From Pipra filicauda (Eukaryota > Chordata > Aves > Passeriformes > Pipridae), in contig NW_024105098.1 of assembly GCF_003945595.2 (NCBI RefSeq), positions 2,170,001-2,234,000 of the forward strand: a DNA stretch of 64,000 nucleotides, read 5' to 3'. The notes below the pieces were generated by a model that made no database searches, had not been told where the DNA came from, and worked only from the letters and a program-made list of their open reading frames with translations. The position numbers and the translations under genes are program-made. Of the stretch, positions 20,901-35,900 are shown piece by piece (position 1 is the first letter of the stretch; each line of letters begins with the position of its first letter).

Positions 20901-23900
20901 TAAAATTCAAATGAGTTGAGTAACACTGTCTCCATGTGCTACTTTGTTCTTTGCTGTAAAATCATCTTTTTCACCGCATCGACTGGTGTTTTTTGAATGG
21001 GGTTAGAAATCTTGAAACTTTTCTTCCCAACTTGATGATTAACCTTAAAAACCAACTGATTTATGACTTCTGTGGTTTGCTTGAGTTGTCAGGAGTTTTT
21101 AATGTTTTATTGCCTTGGTTGGACCAGTAATTGTGTCAGTACAAACACTGAACTCTTAGCTAAGGGGGTAGCAAACAGCTTCAAGCCATGGCAGTGTCAG
21201 TCCTGGAAATAAATTCTGCCACAGTAGCCATGGACATACTTTAGCCACAACATTTGTCATGAATTTCTGGTGTTGCATTGCATCTGTCCATAAAAACAGG
21301 AAAGTGGAAGAAAAGGAGGAGGAAGAGGAGGGAAAAGCTGTAGAAAACCTGATTGTCCAAACCTCACCTCCTCAGAGAGCTCTTGACTGGAGTCCAGCCA
21401 GCCCAGGTGCCATTTGCTTGTATGACCCTTAACTCAGACTCTCCTGGAGCTGGGGCAGAGGGTTTTCGTTTGGGCTGTGTCCTTGTACCAGCTCCAGTCC
21501 CTCAGCTCTCTGGCTGCCTGCATTTGAGTTCTTGAAGGCTTTGAGAACCCTGCTCTGCGTCATCCCATTGTTGGTGACTCTGCTCAGCCTCTGGTGGATA
21601 AATCTCCTGGCAGGGCTTTGTCTGGAGCTTCCTCTGGCCCTGTAATCAGCTCAGGATCTCCTGGAACTGTTTCATATGAAAAGTGAAAGCACTGACCTGA
21701 TGTGTCCAGGGCTACTTTTCCTTCTGGGATTGTTCCTCTCGTGCCTGGAATCCTTCTCTGTCTAGGAACCCCTGAATGTGACCACCTGCTCTGTTTTCAG
21801 AAGCCACAGATGAGGAAATGTCCTGCAGGCTCTTTGTTTCCTCCTCTTCTGTGGAGTTCCTGTGGCTGCTTCCTCAAGTCACTCTGGCTTGTTTGGAGAT
21901 CTGTTGTGTTGCCTTAGGAAGGCTCCAGGGCTTCCTCTCAGGATTTTATTTCTTCTGTTTGTGCCTGATTTCCTGTATTTAAAAGCAGAGGCACAACCAA
22001 ATCCTCCCAGGGGTGTCGTTGTCTCCACGCTGCTCCCTCAGGGTCTCCCTGGCAGCAGAGGTGCAGGGGTGGATCCCTGGGATGCTGGAGAGCTCTATTC
22101 TTTCCCAGCTAGGGCCTGAGCTCACTCTGCTGCTCTGTTGGGTTTTAATTTAGTGAGAGGAGTCCCAAAGTTAGAGCTGAACTCCAGTGATTTCTGTTTA
22201 GAACAAAGTTCAGCACTGTAACTTGCTTCTATGATAATAATTTCCATTGGCAGGCTGGAGTGCTGATTTTCTCAGGGCTTAGACATTTAATAATACTATT
22301 TTTTATTGGTTAGGAATCCTTGAAACTTAAAGGCCATATTTTACTCACAAATTGTTATATTTAATACTGCTTTTTGCTTATCTGAAGCAGCTATATCTGG
22401 TGCCTTTAAACCATCACACATTTAGCTTCAGAATAAAAACAGTACTTCATGTACAGTTGGCAGATTAGTTCCTCTTGTAACTCATGGCAGGCTGCAATTG
22501 GATGGAAATTAGACTTTTTGGTGAGTTTAATGTACTCCTAAAATACTTTAAACGCTCATGCTGTGCTAATACACTTAAAAACTAGCATGCATTGCATTTT
22601 ACTTATAGCTAATTAATTGAACTGATTGCTTCTGGCTGCAATGTTCTAGAACATTGTGTTAGAGCTGATAAACCTCACCCAGTAATTGTTCCCCCTTTTC
22701 TTGAGTTGGTGGGAAGAAAATCAGTCCTGCTGCTTTTCCAGTCTCCACTTTGTTTCTGACTTAAAGCTGAGTGGTCACAGAGTTGAGCTGATGAAACTAC
22801 ATCCTAATTTCTTTGAGAAGCCATAAGAGATGGAAAAAGCTGGTTGGGCACTTCAGGAAGCAATATTCCCAAGTGCTTAGCTAGGATCTCTTTGCTGAAT
22901 TTTGTTGTTGGCAGCCTGTATTGTTCCTCCTTGAAAGTTTTTTTTTCATATAAATTGCTGGGTTAAAGAAAATGTTGGCATAGATACCAACTATCAGATT
23001 TTAAATCTCTGCATTAGAGTGATTGTAATTCAGGTTATTTTGTTAAAAAACTTGCAATTTAGTTTGAATATAAACTATAAGATTTAATGCACAGGCTATT
23101 TAAAAAAAACCCAACCCAACCAACGTCGAGTGCATCTCAGGAGCAGCCCCCCTCCTGGGGGAGGTTTTGGTCTGTACAAGCTGCAGTTGTGAGGCTGAGG
23201 AGCTCAGCAGTGCTGGAGTGTTCCAGGTCCAAGGGCAAGGGCCCCTGTCTCCCTCTGGATCACAGACTAGGCCTGGAGTCACCACAGACTAGTTGGGCTC
23301 TGAAGTTCCCTCTCTCTGTAGTTGTGTTTGTGCTGCTGTTCCCTCCTCCCTCATGCCTAGGACTCCTTTTCACAGAGGGAATGGGAGCAGTGACATTTGG
23401 AAATATTAGTTTTGGACTAATAATTCCTGAGGTTTCTTTGTTACCTCTTGCTGCTTTTTTCCCTTGGATGGATCTCATGGCATTTTGGATCTGAAATCAG
23501 TCAAGCTCCAACTCGTTGGAGGTGATGTTTTCAAATAAGGGAGTTGCCCTCAGTGTTTCCAAGGTTCATGATTCACCAAGGACCTGGAAGTCTATGACAG
23601 CATGTGGTGACTTCTTTACTTCTCAAGGAATTACCTCCCCAATCAGGAAAATCTTCATAAAATATAATATGGAATCACGTAATTATTTTTCATAGTACAC
23701 AAAAAAGGTCTGCTACTATTCAGCACTGGATTATGGTATTTTGAGGATGTTCTTGCTTTCCATATCCACCTGCTCCCAGTGTATTGAGTAGGTTCATTTC
23801 TGTAAATGGCAAATTGGCAGAGAGAAACGTGGTGGGGAACTTGGGAGTGCTGTGATGCCCACAAACATGGGGGTCTTTGGGGCTTGTCTTTGACAGGTTT

Positions 23901-26900
23901 TGGTCACTGTATCAATTTTACTTGCTTGCAGGTGCAAATGTTTGAATGTCCATGTGTTGGATTTGTCAGACATCTCAAGCTTGTGATTGATATTTCTTGT
24001 CTATCCGCCATGACTTCAATGGGAAACTTTGTGACCTGGGATGGAAAAAGTCGTCGGAATCATTTCCAGATCAGGATTGTGCCCTCATTAACCCCCTCAG
24101 TATGAGTGTTATGGAAGTTGGCCATACTCCTGCCACCTGTGAAAGGGTCTCTAAATTGAATTCTAATAGTCAGTAACTATTACGTATGAAATGGTTTTAG
24201 GGTTAAGCTATTCTCTTGTGGAGTTGGGGCAGGAGTCAAAAAATTGGCTGGTGGTGTTTTGTTGTTTGTTTGTTTTTTTTTTTTTTTTTTCCCACACAAT
24301 ATGGTGTAAAATCTCCTGAGCAGAGCATTAAAATGTCACCCAAATCAGTGAATGTTCAGAGTGCTGGGCTAGTGTCCCCTCTTTGGCCTCCCAAGGTGCC
24401 TCTGCAGATCCCTGATGTGGTGCAGCCTTTCTGAGGCTTTGGTGCCTCAGATACCAGAGAGGGGCCTCTGTGGGAGTCCTGGAGTGGCCTGAGCAGGGAA
24501 TTAGCACATCTGTTGGGACAGCTTCCATTATTCCTTTGAGATGCCTGATTGTTGTTTCTGCCACTGTTTTGGACTGACTCTGGTGTTTTAAAAACCTTGA
24601 AAAACGACCGGGATATTTGGATATCAAGCGTTCAGCATAGAAACCACTGAAGGCCTGTGTCTGGTTTTATTGCAGTCTTCAAGTCCACTCCTGAAATTTT
24701 CTGGGGCTTCCAGCTTTGCCTGTCTTCTGATCTTGCTCTTTCCCCTCTCCCTCCTGTCCCGTGGGGTGAAGTCAGCGAGCTGAGGGCGATGGAGCAGCGA
24801 GGCCCGGGGTCTGGGCTGGCAGGGCCCTGTGTGCTGAGGGCTCACTGGGGTTTGCTGGCTCTGCCTGGGCTCAGCTGGGCACAGAACAGCTGCTGCCACT
24901 GCTCCTGGCTCCTGGCTTGGAGCTCTGAGATCACGTCCTACCTCCAGGGGTTCCCTTCCATTGCCTTAAAATTCCTGGAGCCCTCTTCTGTGGCTGGGTA
25001 AGAGCACGAGCCACAGGGAGAAATTCAGGAAGAACTTTTTGCTAACGGAGGTCTATAAAGGTTCTGTTACGCCAGCAAATGTTGCCTGCCTTGGCTAAGA
25101 AGTTTTTTGTACCTCTGATGAAGTGAGTTAAACTTGGGACAGCTGGTTGTTGCAGTGCAATGTGTTCAGTGAGCACCACAGCACTGTGTGGTGTTCCTGC
25201 TGGCCAGGGTGGATCTTACACAGCAGGGCTGCTCTAAATCCCTTTAACTTTGCAGCTGGCAGGTGAAAGAGTGGCAAGAAAATATGCTGATTTAAAGCAG
25301 CCACTAAGGCTCCCAAATTACCCGAATGAATTATGGGCGTAGTTAAACAGTGATTAATTTATCAGTTTTGCAACTAACGCTGCAGTAATCCAGTTTATTA
25401 TTTTTTGTTGTTAATAAAAAGTACCTGAATTTGGTCTCTTTTTATTCTCTGCTCTTAAAGGTCTCTACAACTACAAAGTTTCCTAGGAATGTATCATCTT
25501 GATTTTCTGGAACTGGTCATAAGTTGCCAGCTTGCTTTCAAGTTCTCTGACGTTCATGTATGTTCAGTATGTTCAGGATGGTTTTAGGATACAGTAACCA
25601 TTTCCTAACGAGGTTGCAAACCACACATTTGCACAGGAATTCTTAGTGTGCAAAACCAGTGTCCACGTTCCAAAGTGCTTCCCCTCTCCCTGTACCACAG
25701 CATGGATGCCTCCCATGTGTTTAACCTTGCAGGAACTCTCAGGCAGGAAAATGCTTTTGTTCCCCCTTTGTTCCTGAGATTTTGACATGCAGATGTTCAG
25801 GTGTCCTACTGAAATTCGTGAAAGGAAGCCTGGGGTGAAGAGGAGAGTGAAAGTCTGGTCTCTGGAGACTGGTCTTAGTTCCTTGTTCCTTTTTTTTTTC
25901 CTTTGAGCTTGTCTTTTCCTGTAGAATATTCACTTAATATTTGAAATTACCAACATTTAACTTCCCAACCAGTAGTGGGGTTTTTGAAATTATTTTTGGA
26001 AGTCTGGTGACTGTATGGGCACAGGGAACAAATATATCTAGTTTTCTGCAGCAATAAGAGCTCTTTGTGTCTGGTGTGCATGTGAGATAGTTTGGGTTTT
26101 TGTTTCCCTGCAGAAGCTGGGATGGACTGGAATCCCAGAGCTCTGGGTGTTACCTGTGGGCTGAGGACACTGTGCCCTGGAGCACTGCTCAGTCTGTAGT
26201 GCAGCATGGACATGTGCAAAACTGCTTGCTAAGCCTTCATGGAAATGGTAAATTCTAAGATAAGCCCTCAGTACCTCAGCGTAATTTACCAGGGTTTGTT
26301 TTTCTTTCTGGATTTACAGAGATATGAAAAATGCTGTAATTGGAAACAACAAACAAAAAGCCAACTTGATTGTTTTGGGAGCAGTTCCAAGGTATGTCCT
26401 TTGCTACTCTCCTTTTCACTGATTGACAACAGGTCTGGAATAATGAGCCTTAGATCACAGGCACTTTTTTGTTTTAACTTTGATTGTAGTTGACTGAATA
26501 CTTGCTGTAATGTAACTGAGAGAGACTTGAAATATCTGTTAAAGTCATGTATTACAGAACAGGCTGTTGAGTAATGCTTTTAATTTAGAATTTCATTGAA
26601 TTCTCTAAAGTAGTCCTGGTGATTTTTATTAAACTTTATCAGCTCAGGAATCAAAACTAATTTTTGACATTGATATCAATGATGGATGGAAGTGGTTGTA
26701 CCTTAATCCTGTTCTTCAGCCAATTGCCTGGTGAGTTCATAACTGAAAATGTTTAAGGCTGTGTTAAAGATTTTATTTAAAAATATTAAAAAACATCTGA
26801 GATAATTTGCTTGTCTTCTCCACCTGCTTCAGAGGATTAAGCCCCATTGATCATACTTTATTGCTGCCTTGCTGCTTCAGCTGATGAGCTCGAGAGCTGC

Positions 26901-29900
26901 TGCTGGCTTGTCAAAAATGCTTTTTATTTGCAGAGAATATCTTCTCACTTACAGACTGAGTTTGTGTCAAGGCCAGCCCTTGAAATTCTCTAGGGATTAG
27001 CAGTGGGGACACCCCCTCCACAAAACCTGCTGGATTATCTTGTTTTGACTGAATACAAACAGGTGAAGAGAAGACTTCACATGAGATGGAAAGATCGAAG
27101 TGGACATTTGTTGAAGATGATGGGAAGTTTTAAGGAATGTCTTGCAGCAGCAGGCCCTAAGGGAGTTTTGCAACTCCTGCTGACTGTTGTGGTTCCCATT
27201 TGAAAAGTGACAGAGGATCTCCAACTTCCAAATCTGGACTCTGCCTGTTCTTGCATTTTGTAGGACTTGTGTTCCTTCAGTTTTCCTGCTTTCTGCTGCT
27301 ACTTGTTCTGTGCCCAGGAATGAAAATGCACAAGTGGTTTTCTCTTTGTTGTTGCTAGTGCCTTCTGGCTGCCTGGGTAAATTAAATAGTTAATCTAGAA
27401 CTGCAAGTAAATGACTGGATTTGGAAAAATCTTAAAAAACAACTATCACCCTTGTCCTCACTTCAGGACAAGTTTTTTTCCAATGACAGGAAATCCAATA
27501 TCAAGGCTTTCAAACGAGGAGAATAGATGAAGGTAAATGGGCTGGATAATTGTGAGAAAGGACACTTCTCACTGGCTGTGACCTAAGTGACATCATCTGC
27601 CCCCAGGTGCCTTCCTGAAGGCTGTAGGATTTCCACAAAGTGCTGCAGACAGACTTAAACACCATGGTTATAGACCATTTGGATGAGAGAACTCTTTTGG
27701 TTGGGCTCTGTCAGGGTGGAGGGAATCCATTGGCTTTTTTTGTTAGATAGGGGCACCTGTGGAATTCCAGTCTGCAGAGCCACACCTCCCTCAAAAAGCA
27801 GAGGAGGGAGCAAACTGCCATCCTTTGGTTTGGATCTCCTGCAAAGTCAACAAGGAGAACAGTTTCCTTTTCCCAGAGTTTGAGCACAGCCTCCCAGGGG
27901 AAGTTGATTCTTTCCTCTGGTGGCCTGGGAATTGTTAGGATTCTGCTGCTGCTTTATCCTGTGGTTCAGCTTCTTGTTTACCCATTTCTTGCTTCCCCCT
28001 TCTTCCCCAAGTGTTCCTCCAGCAAGCTTTTTCAGAAAAGACCCTTTAGAGCCAAAGAACTCCTTCAGACCTGGCACTTGGTGGAGAAGAAAACAGTGGG
28101 TTCACATTAGAACAGACTCATGTGAGGTTTGGAAACAAGTCTAGGAAGTATCTTGTGTTTGAAATGGGCCCAAATACTACTGATATGTGTGTAATAGCCC
28201 TATTATTTTACACTATTAGACTGCTGCTTGGAAAGAAATGCAAAGTCCCTGGAAGGTCTCCATGCTGGAAAAATGACTGCATTGCTGTCAACTCTGGGCC
28301 TGTGGCCTCCTGAGTCCATGAGCTGTTCAGTGGTGTCATCTTTGGAGAGGGAGATGTATCTATACCTTAAATGAGTTTTTTTTTTAGGCCCTTTGAAGTT
28401 CAGCCTGACCTGTGGTCACCACTGACCCCTCGTTTTGAAGGGGGTGCTAAGAAAAACCAAGGTGACTGAAGAAAGCTGGCAGAATTGCCATGTCTGGACT
28501 TAACAAACTAAGAGGTGTTAAAACTGTACAAATGTGTGCACAGACATGGTCCTGCATGTTCAGAATGTAAATGTAGCCAAGCCTGTATGTGGATTTTGTT
28601 TCTAAAGAAAAGATTTTCTGTATCTCTTCCCAGAATCAGGGAATTTCAATTCTCATGGAACGCTGGCCTCGGGCCCCTTTGTCAGGACTGCAGAAACGTT
28701 ACTGTTTGAAACTGTTGCTTTCTAGTAGCAATCCCAGAAAATGGAATTTCTACGGTTTGGAGGGGAAGAGTTATTTTCAGGTCCTGTTCTTTCAGTGTCA
28801 GGCCAACTTAGCCTTGTCTAAAAGTGGTTTCCTACTTGTACTGTCCTTCACCTTTTTTTCCCTTCTCCCACACATAAGTGCCAGCAGAGACCGAGGAAGG
28901 CCAGAATAATTATTGGTGTGCTCCTTTACTCAACAGTTTTATGACAACAAATACTGCAGCTTTTGTGTCTGTCTCCATGGCAGACACCTCCTCAGAGCCC
29001 AAGTTCAGGATTTAATGCTTTCCATCAGTTGTTCTCCCAGCCCAATTCCCAGAAAAATGCCTGAGTACTCAGTTCAAATGTGATTTGTTCCTGTCTGTCA
29101 CTCTGATAGGGCTTCTGAACTGACTAACCCGTGTTCTTTAGCACTTAGTCTGCAGTGCTGCTGCTCCCAGTTCTCCCAGTTGTAACTGCTGAGAGATGGA
29201 ATTGGAAAAGAGAAGCACTGAATGAACTGAAGACGTGAGTAAGTAGCTGTGAGTCAGTGTTAGGCCTGTGGAGCACTGGAGAGATGCAGCATTGCTGCTT
29301 GGTCATCCAGCCACCGAGGGGCCCTTTGCTCCTGGGATGTGTGTCCTCTCTCCCTTCAGCTGCTGGAGGGCAGAGCATGGAGCAGGCAGGGTTCCATTCC
29401 AGCCAGCAGAGCAGGGCTGTCTGCCTGTCCCTTGTGTTACCTGTCAAAAACCTTCCCTGAGTCAAGTTAGTGCTGATCTACTTATTGCTGAGAGTGCAAT
29501 ATTTAAAGTCTAATCCACTTCCGAGGTAGTTTCTCATTAGGAGCTTCAGTTATTCCTTTGCTCCAAAATGAATACAGAGTTTTTAAATCAAATCTTAATC
29601 CCAACCACCCAAGACTTTTGACAAAAACACTAAATCATTCTTGTCACTTACCAAAAATGATTTTCTGACTTCCAGCTGATTGTTCTCTTGTCACACAGTC
29701 AATTCTTTGGAGCTGTAAGGTGGTAGTGTGCTTTTTCCCAAGGCTTTCTCTGGGTAGGTGCACCTCAAACAACCTTATGTAGTCAACTGTAACCTTTCCC
29801 TAAGTCATTTGTTAGGGGTTCTTTGGAGCACATTTTAAAGGACCTGTAGAAGTGCTGATGGATTCCTTTCTGTGCCATCGTTTGAATCATCAGTTCTGCC

Positions 29901-32900
29901 CAGCATTCTGTCAGGTTGACTGTGGAAGTGAAAACTAATAGAATTTATTGAGGTTTTATATTATTTCTAGGGCTGTTGAACAGACCAACATGGACACCTC
30001 TGAGATTTTTTATTTCAGTTTATTGTTAAACATAGTCAGATTCCTTCAGACAGTGTTCTTTTAGAGTTTGCAAAAAATAAGAAAATAAAAGACTGCTGCT
30101 TTGCTACTAAAAAAGATGAGAAGGAAAATGCCTTTGGTGGCTCTGTCCCAGGCCCATTAATGAGGTGTTCAGTCCAGACCTCTTGGACCTCCTTACGAGG
30201 CCAAGGCCCGGTTTCCTGATGCCTCGTTCTGTTCTTCCTGCACTGGGCACTGGGATCCTTTGTGTCGTGTACCCCACAGGGTAGGGGTCTGTGCCCAGAT
30301 GTTGGGGTTGGTGTGCTCAGGGGAAGGAGCTTCACCTGCCCTGCTGATAATTTTCAAGGTTTCCTTTGCCCTAGAGCGGAGAAAGAGGTGGAGAGCAGGG
30401 GCCCTCCCAGCCTCCTGTGCTCCTCCTTGCTTTTGTCTTAAACAGGAGTCAGGGCCTGGTTGCATAATGAGGTGTCTCTTAATGAGGACTAACCCTCTCC
30501 ACGAGGGTGGTAGATAACCTTGTTCCAGTTTTCTTCTGGCCCAGCTCTGAAGTGCATGCGAGTCAAGGCAATATTTGCAGTCAGCAGAACTGCAGGAGAG
30601 CTGTTGTTTAAAGGCTGTGCAGGCCCCTGTCTCTGAAGTGCCTGATCTAATGGAACCTGTACCTCTGATAGCACCTCTGCTGTTGTGTGTTTTTGTTAGA
30701 ATTTAAGTTTTGGGTTTAAAAATGTTGTGTAGAAAGTAGCTTTACGATATGTTGTGTTATTTGTTCCTAGGGTGCTGTAAGAGTCAAATTGGTCAAAAAA
30801 TACTAAAAAATGTGTTCTTGATGTCCTGTTTCATGTGCAGATGCTGGATATTGGATAGTGATGTCAAACTCAGTGGGAATATAGTTTGATCTTTTTGTGA
30901 ACAGTGGAGAATTTCAAGCTGCAGGTGAATGGGAAGTAAAAACAGCTTGGATTTTGTTTTAAGGTCGCTTGGCACCCTCAGGCAAAGACCTTTTAGAGCT
31001 GGTTTGTCTAAATGAGCAGTAGTTTTTCAGATGGTGGTCATAGGCTGGCTGATGTTCTAATGTGATAAAAATACTTCCACACAGGAGTTTCTGGAAGACA
31101 TAGAATAAAGTTTGAATGTTGATGTTTTGTAAAGGTAAATGGAATGAACAGTTCAGTGAGGAGCTTACAAGACATCAATCTTGAGCAAAGTCATAAGATG
31201 GTTGAAACAAGACTGGATGAAGATGTTGCTTTATATAATGCCTATTAACACATTTTTTGTGAAGCAGAAAGCTTTTGTCATCTCAAGAACAGTACTAAAC
31301 TGAAGCAGTGTAATTCACTGTGTGTGTTAAAAAGCTGTGAGTGTTGTTTGTGTAAGTGCGTTGATGTTTGGCTTCAGGGGCTGTGTGTTGATCCCACATT
31401 CTTGTATAAATGGCTGCAAAGACAGGATGTATTTATGTTTTACTGAATGATTCATGGAGTGGTCTTAGGGGGAAAAATTGGAATAAATTTAGCTCACACA
31501 GACTGCAGATCTGACAGTGCTAATGCATTGGGTATGAGCTTTTTGGTGGAGTAACCAAGAGGAGAGGCCGTTCTGCAGCAACTTGAACATCCTTCAAGTC
31601 ACTCCAGAAGTGTGCACGTGTGAACAACTTCAGATATTAAAACTCCCCAATATTGGATTTCGTTAAGTGAACGAGAGTCAGATTGGATGCAGGTTTTGTG
31701 GTGTGTATGGAACAACTCATGGAATATTAATGCAAGTGAGGATGTCTCAGCATTAGGATAAATTACTGGAGCTGTAAGCTGAGACTCCTTGTGTTATTGC
31801 CAGAGGAAAAGCTTTCTTTGCAGCTTTTCTGCCTTTTAATCCTCATAACAGTGGATACTGCTCCACTTGGCTCTTCTAGGAAGCTGACAGTACTGCTGGT
31901 GGTGTATGAACTGTTTCAGCAGCAGTTGTCTGTGCTGTGCAGGTTTCTGAGGGAGCAGAGTTAGCCCAGGCCCTCGGATCCAACCTCTGGAGATGTGGAA
32001 TGGACTTGTCGCTTCCTGAAGGGAGACTGTGACATCTCACTGCAGGATAGATTTCTTTGACTAAGAGTCATAAAAATCACTCAATTGTGATAAAAATCAC
32101 AATATTTTTGAGTCCTGTGTGTAAGAATCCATAACTATTTAATTTGTCACTTCAGATGTTGTACAGAAATTATTCTGAGTACTTTTGAAATGATACTTCA
32201 TTCTTGTTTTGGAAAATTCTGTGGCCAGTGATTGCTTCCTGTTATGTCTAAAAAGTAGTGCCTAAAAAGCCTTAAAAAGAGCAGTTTTTTGAAAAAAAAG
32301 TGTGTTACCCTGTCTTGTTTGAGCTATTCTCATCCATTAATTGAGTCCACAGTTTGGGATTGACTCTCACTGGGACTTGCAGCGCCTTCAGAGCTCAACC
32401 TCTGTGCCTGGGGCAGCTTTTTATTCCATGTCCTGTCAGCCTGCAGTAAATCAGACACCTCAGGAGTGCTTCCATCATCTGTGCTTCCATGGTAGAGTTC
32501 CTGGGTCTTCAGTGGACTGGAAGACAAGAATCTTCCAGGCAGAAAAAGATGTAATCAGAATTGTGGTAATTCCAGCAAATAGCGTTTTCATCGCTTTTGC
32601 AAGGGAACTAATAATAAATATTCAGATAATCAAGGCTGAATTAAAGCTCTTATTGATTCATATACTTTGATAAAAGGTGTCTTAAGCTTCATCAAACTGT
32701 TACCCTGAGCTTTGTCTCCACTGCCTGCTGTGGGGTTTGAGGGAGTGCTGACTTTCATCTCCTTCCCAGGTGTCTTAACTTCAGAGGCTTTTGTGACAAT
32801 TTGGAAGTGGGCTGGAGTGTCAGAGAGGAAATTCCTGTTATTTTTAACTGAATGAGGTCCGTGTTCAGGCTGGATTGGTGAGGTCTAAATCACACACGTC

Positions 32901-35900
32901 TGTCTTACACTCTGGAACTCTGGTGCTCCTTCCCCAACTCAATCATCCTCAAAACCAGGAAAATCTGCACTGTTCACCTCCCTTGCACTGTAGTTACCTC
33001 TTGTTCAGCAGCTGCTTTCCTTTTGTGCTTTAGAAAATCCGTGGTTTTCCCAGGTGAGTCTGATCAGTGGCTCAGAGTACATCACACCTCAGCTGTGGTT
33101 TCTCGGCACGGTTGTGCCTGGAGTTCATTGAAGTGTCTCTGGATGGATTTGCTGACCTTCCTCCTTTGGGTATGATTGCCTGGATACATTCCTGACATCT
33201 GAGAAAGAGGCTTTAATCAGTTCATTGCCCTTAGAAGGGCAGAGACAAATGGAGGAACAGGTACTCTGTATAAATCTTAGAGAAAATTATCTTAAGGAGC
33301 CTTGTAGACATTTGAAAAAAGTCCAAATATTGCATTTTAAAACCTCGGATTAATGTTCTTGAAGGTGTTGTGAGATCTTTCCATTGCTTTATTTCCTGTC
33401 CTGTCTCATTGTGATGAGCTTCACTGCAGGATCATGGGCTGCAGAGAGCCAACAAGAACAGGAGCCCCTTTTTGCTGTTCCACAGTATCTGTTCCGTGCC
33501 TTTGGCTTCTCCTGAAGCTCTTGGACTCTATGGAAGTGAGTCGTGGAAGGGAAGCAGGGCCTTGGCCCAGTATTTCTGCAGGTTGGGAAGTCAGAGAGGT
33601 GGCTGATAGGGGATAAGGCTGGAGATCAGGGATCCAGGTTATGCAGGAACAACCTGTTCTTAAAATGTGGGCTATGGACAAGTACCTTAGTCATATTTTT
33701 GAAATTTCCAAAATCCAAATTACCCCCTGCAAGTATTTGCTATTTTTCTACCTTTTCATCCTGTTGATATTAATATATGGGAGGAATGTATTCCATCTTT
33801 GCTGGATTTGTCTGGGCTAGACCCTTGGAACAGCAAACCAGTCCAGGATATTCCTTGGGACAGTCTTTGTCTTTAATGTTTGACAGTAGTTTATTAATGC
33901 ACAGTTTCATCTTCAGTGGTTATATCGATTCTGCTGACTTGAAACTTTCTGTAGTTTCATAGTTAGTCATGTAACTACTTAATTTTCAATGTTACTTGGT
34001 GTCAGTTCTGTCTTTTAAGGACAGAAATAGAAAATATTATAATACGGTTGTCTAGCTCTGTGGAAAACGTAGTCTGAAACATACACTTATTTTAAAGATG
34101 TAGAAAAGGATATTATTAATATTTCAGAAACTTATTGCATATAAAATCTGAATTTAAATTTTGATCTTCACTAATTATAAAGCTTAGTTAAGGCTTTCTA
34201 TTTTAAGCACATAGAAAGACTGTAGATTATAGTTGGTGTGGTTCATTTTCACTCTTTAGCAGCAGCATTGCTGTAACATCTGTTCCCAGTGTGGAGTGTT
34301 AAAGGGAAAGAAAATAGCAATTACTTTCCTTGGAAGAGAACAACCTCCAGAATTTGGGGTGCTTTTGAATTTGGTAAAAATCCTCTGGGGGGGGGAAAGA
34401 AAAAGGTCTTTTTAGGACATGATATTGAGGGTCTGGAGCATATGCAGGGAAGGGAACGGAGCTGGGAAGGGGCTGGAGCAGCAGGAGGGGCTCAGGGAGC
34501 TGGGGGGGCTCAGCCTGGAGAAAAGGAGGCTCAGGGGGAACCTTCTGGCTCTGCAAGTCCCTGACAGGAGGGGGGAGCTGGGGGGGGTCGGGCTCTGCTC
34601 CCAGGGAACAAGGGACAGGAGGAGAGGGAACAGCTTCAGGCTGTGCCAGGGGAGGGTCAGGTTGGGTATGAGGGAGAATTCCATCATGGAAAAGGGTTGT
34701 TCAGCCCTGGCACAGCTGCTCAGGGCAGTGGTGGAGCCCCCATCCCTGGAGGGATTTAACAGCCACGTGGATGTGGCACTTGGGGACAGTGGTGGCCTTG
34801 GCAGTGCTGGGGGAATGGTTGGGCTCGATCTTAGAGGGCTTTTCCAACCTCAGTGATTCTGTGACTGAACATTTCTGGGTATAAGGAGCAGAGTTTTTAT
34901 CCCAGTCCTTAGTAATCAGAGAAGGCCACTGGTGTGATCTGTACAGGGAAGATGCACCTCAGAGCAGGTTTTCAGGACTTCCTAGTGAAAATGGAAGGAA
35001 ATAGTCTTGAATTTCCAAATTTACCTCTAGGTTATTGAAAGCTATTAAAAAAAGGTGATGGCTACTGACATTTTTAAATTACTAGTTGGATCAATATTAA
35101 ATTACTAATTGGACCAACTCATACAACAGAGGAGTCAGTCAGAGTTAGAACAGTAGATGAGATTGTACTTTCCATATGGGAGCTCAGTGTCCAGACAAAA
35201 CTTCCCATCTTTTCCAGGATGAATTTTAGCTGGGATCACTCAGTGCATTTGTGTCTTCCTGTGTGTCCTCACCTGATGTACAAGGCAGGGAACAAACCCA
35301 GGTGTCTGTGGAGCAGCAACAGCAGTGCAAGGTTATCCACTCCCTCTGGGATTGCAAGTGGAGCGCTGGTTTTCCTTTGTGATGATTCTGCAAAACAATG
35401 ATTATGTATTTTGCTTCTTTTGTACTCCCTCAGAAACAGCACTAATCTTCACCTTGGACATGGCACAGCTGATACTTCAAATAATACAGCACCAGAACTT
35501 GGAGCTTTAGAAACATGTAATTTAATTGCCTGCAGTATCAGTTTTGTTCCTTTCCCAGAAGCTGCTAATGTAGGTGTGGTTAATTTTGGGTTTGCACAAA
35601 TGTGTGAGAGGTGCTTTTGTGGAACAACTGATCCTCTGAGCCTTTTTGGCATCCCTTGCCCTGTCAGTAATGCAGGACCCTCAGTGAGAGGAAGAGCAGC
35701 AGATCAGCCCCACTGACCAAGTGCTGGTCTGGGCCAAAGTGCCTCAGGACCATTAGCTGGGCACTGTGGGAACTGGGAAGAATGAATACAAATTAAAGGG
35801 TAATATGTTTGCTCTATCAAAATGGTGTCAATCAGGAATTGATCTATACAAGAAATTAGGAGAGGTTTCTAAATATCAGGAATAAATGACCTTTCAGGTA

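Noticed and set aside
34419..34856. 145-codon open frame in ARMC8 intron 3
   Set aside because: It lies wholly within a 5'-truncated CR1 tail. It is a relic of the LINE sequence, not an independent gene.
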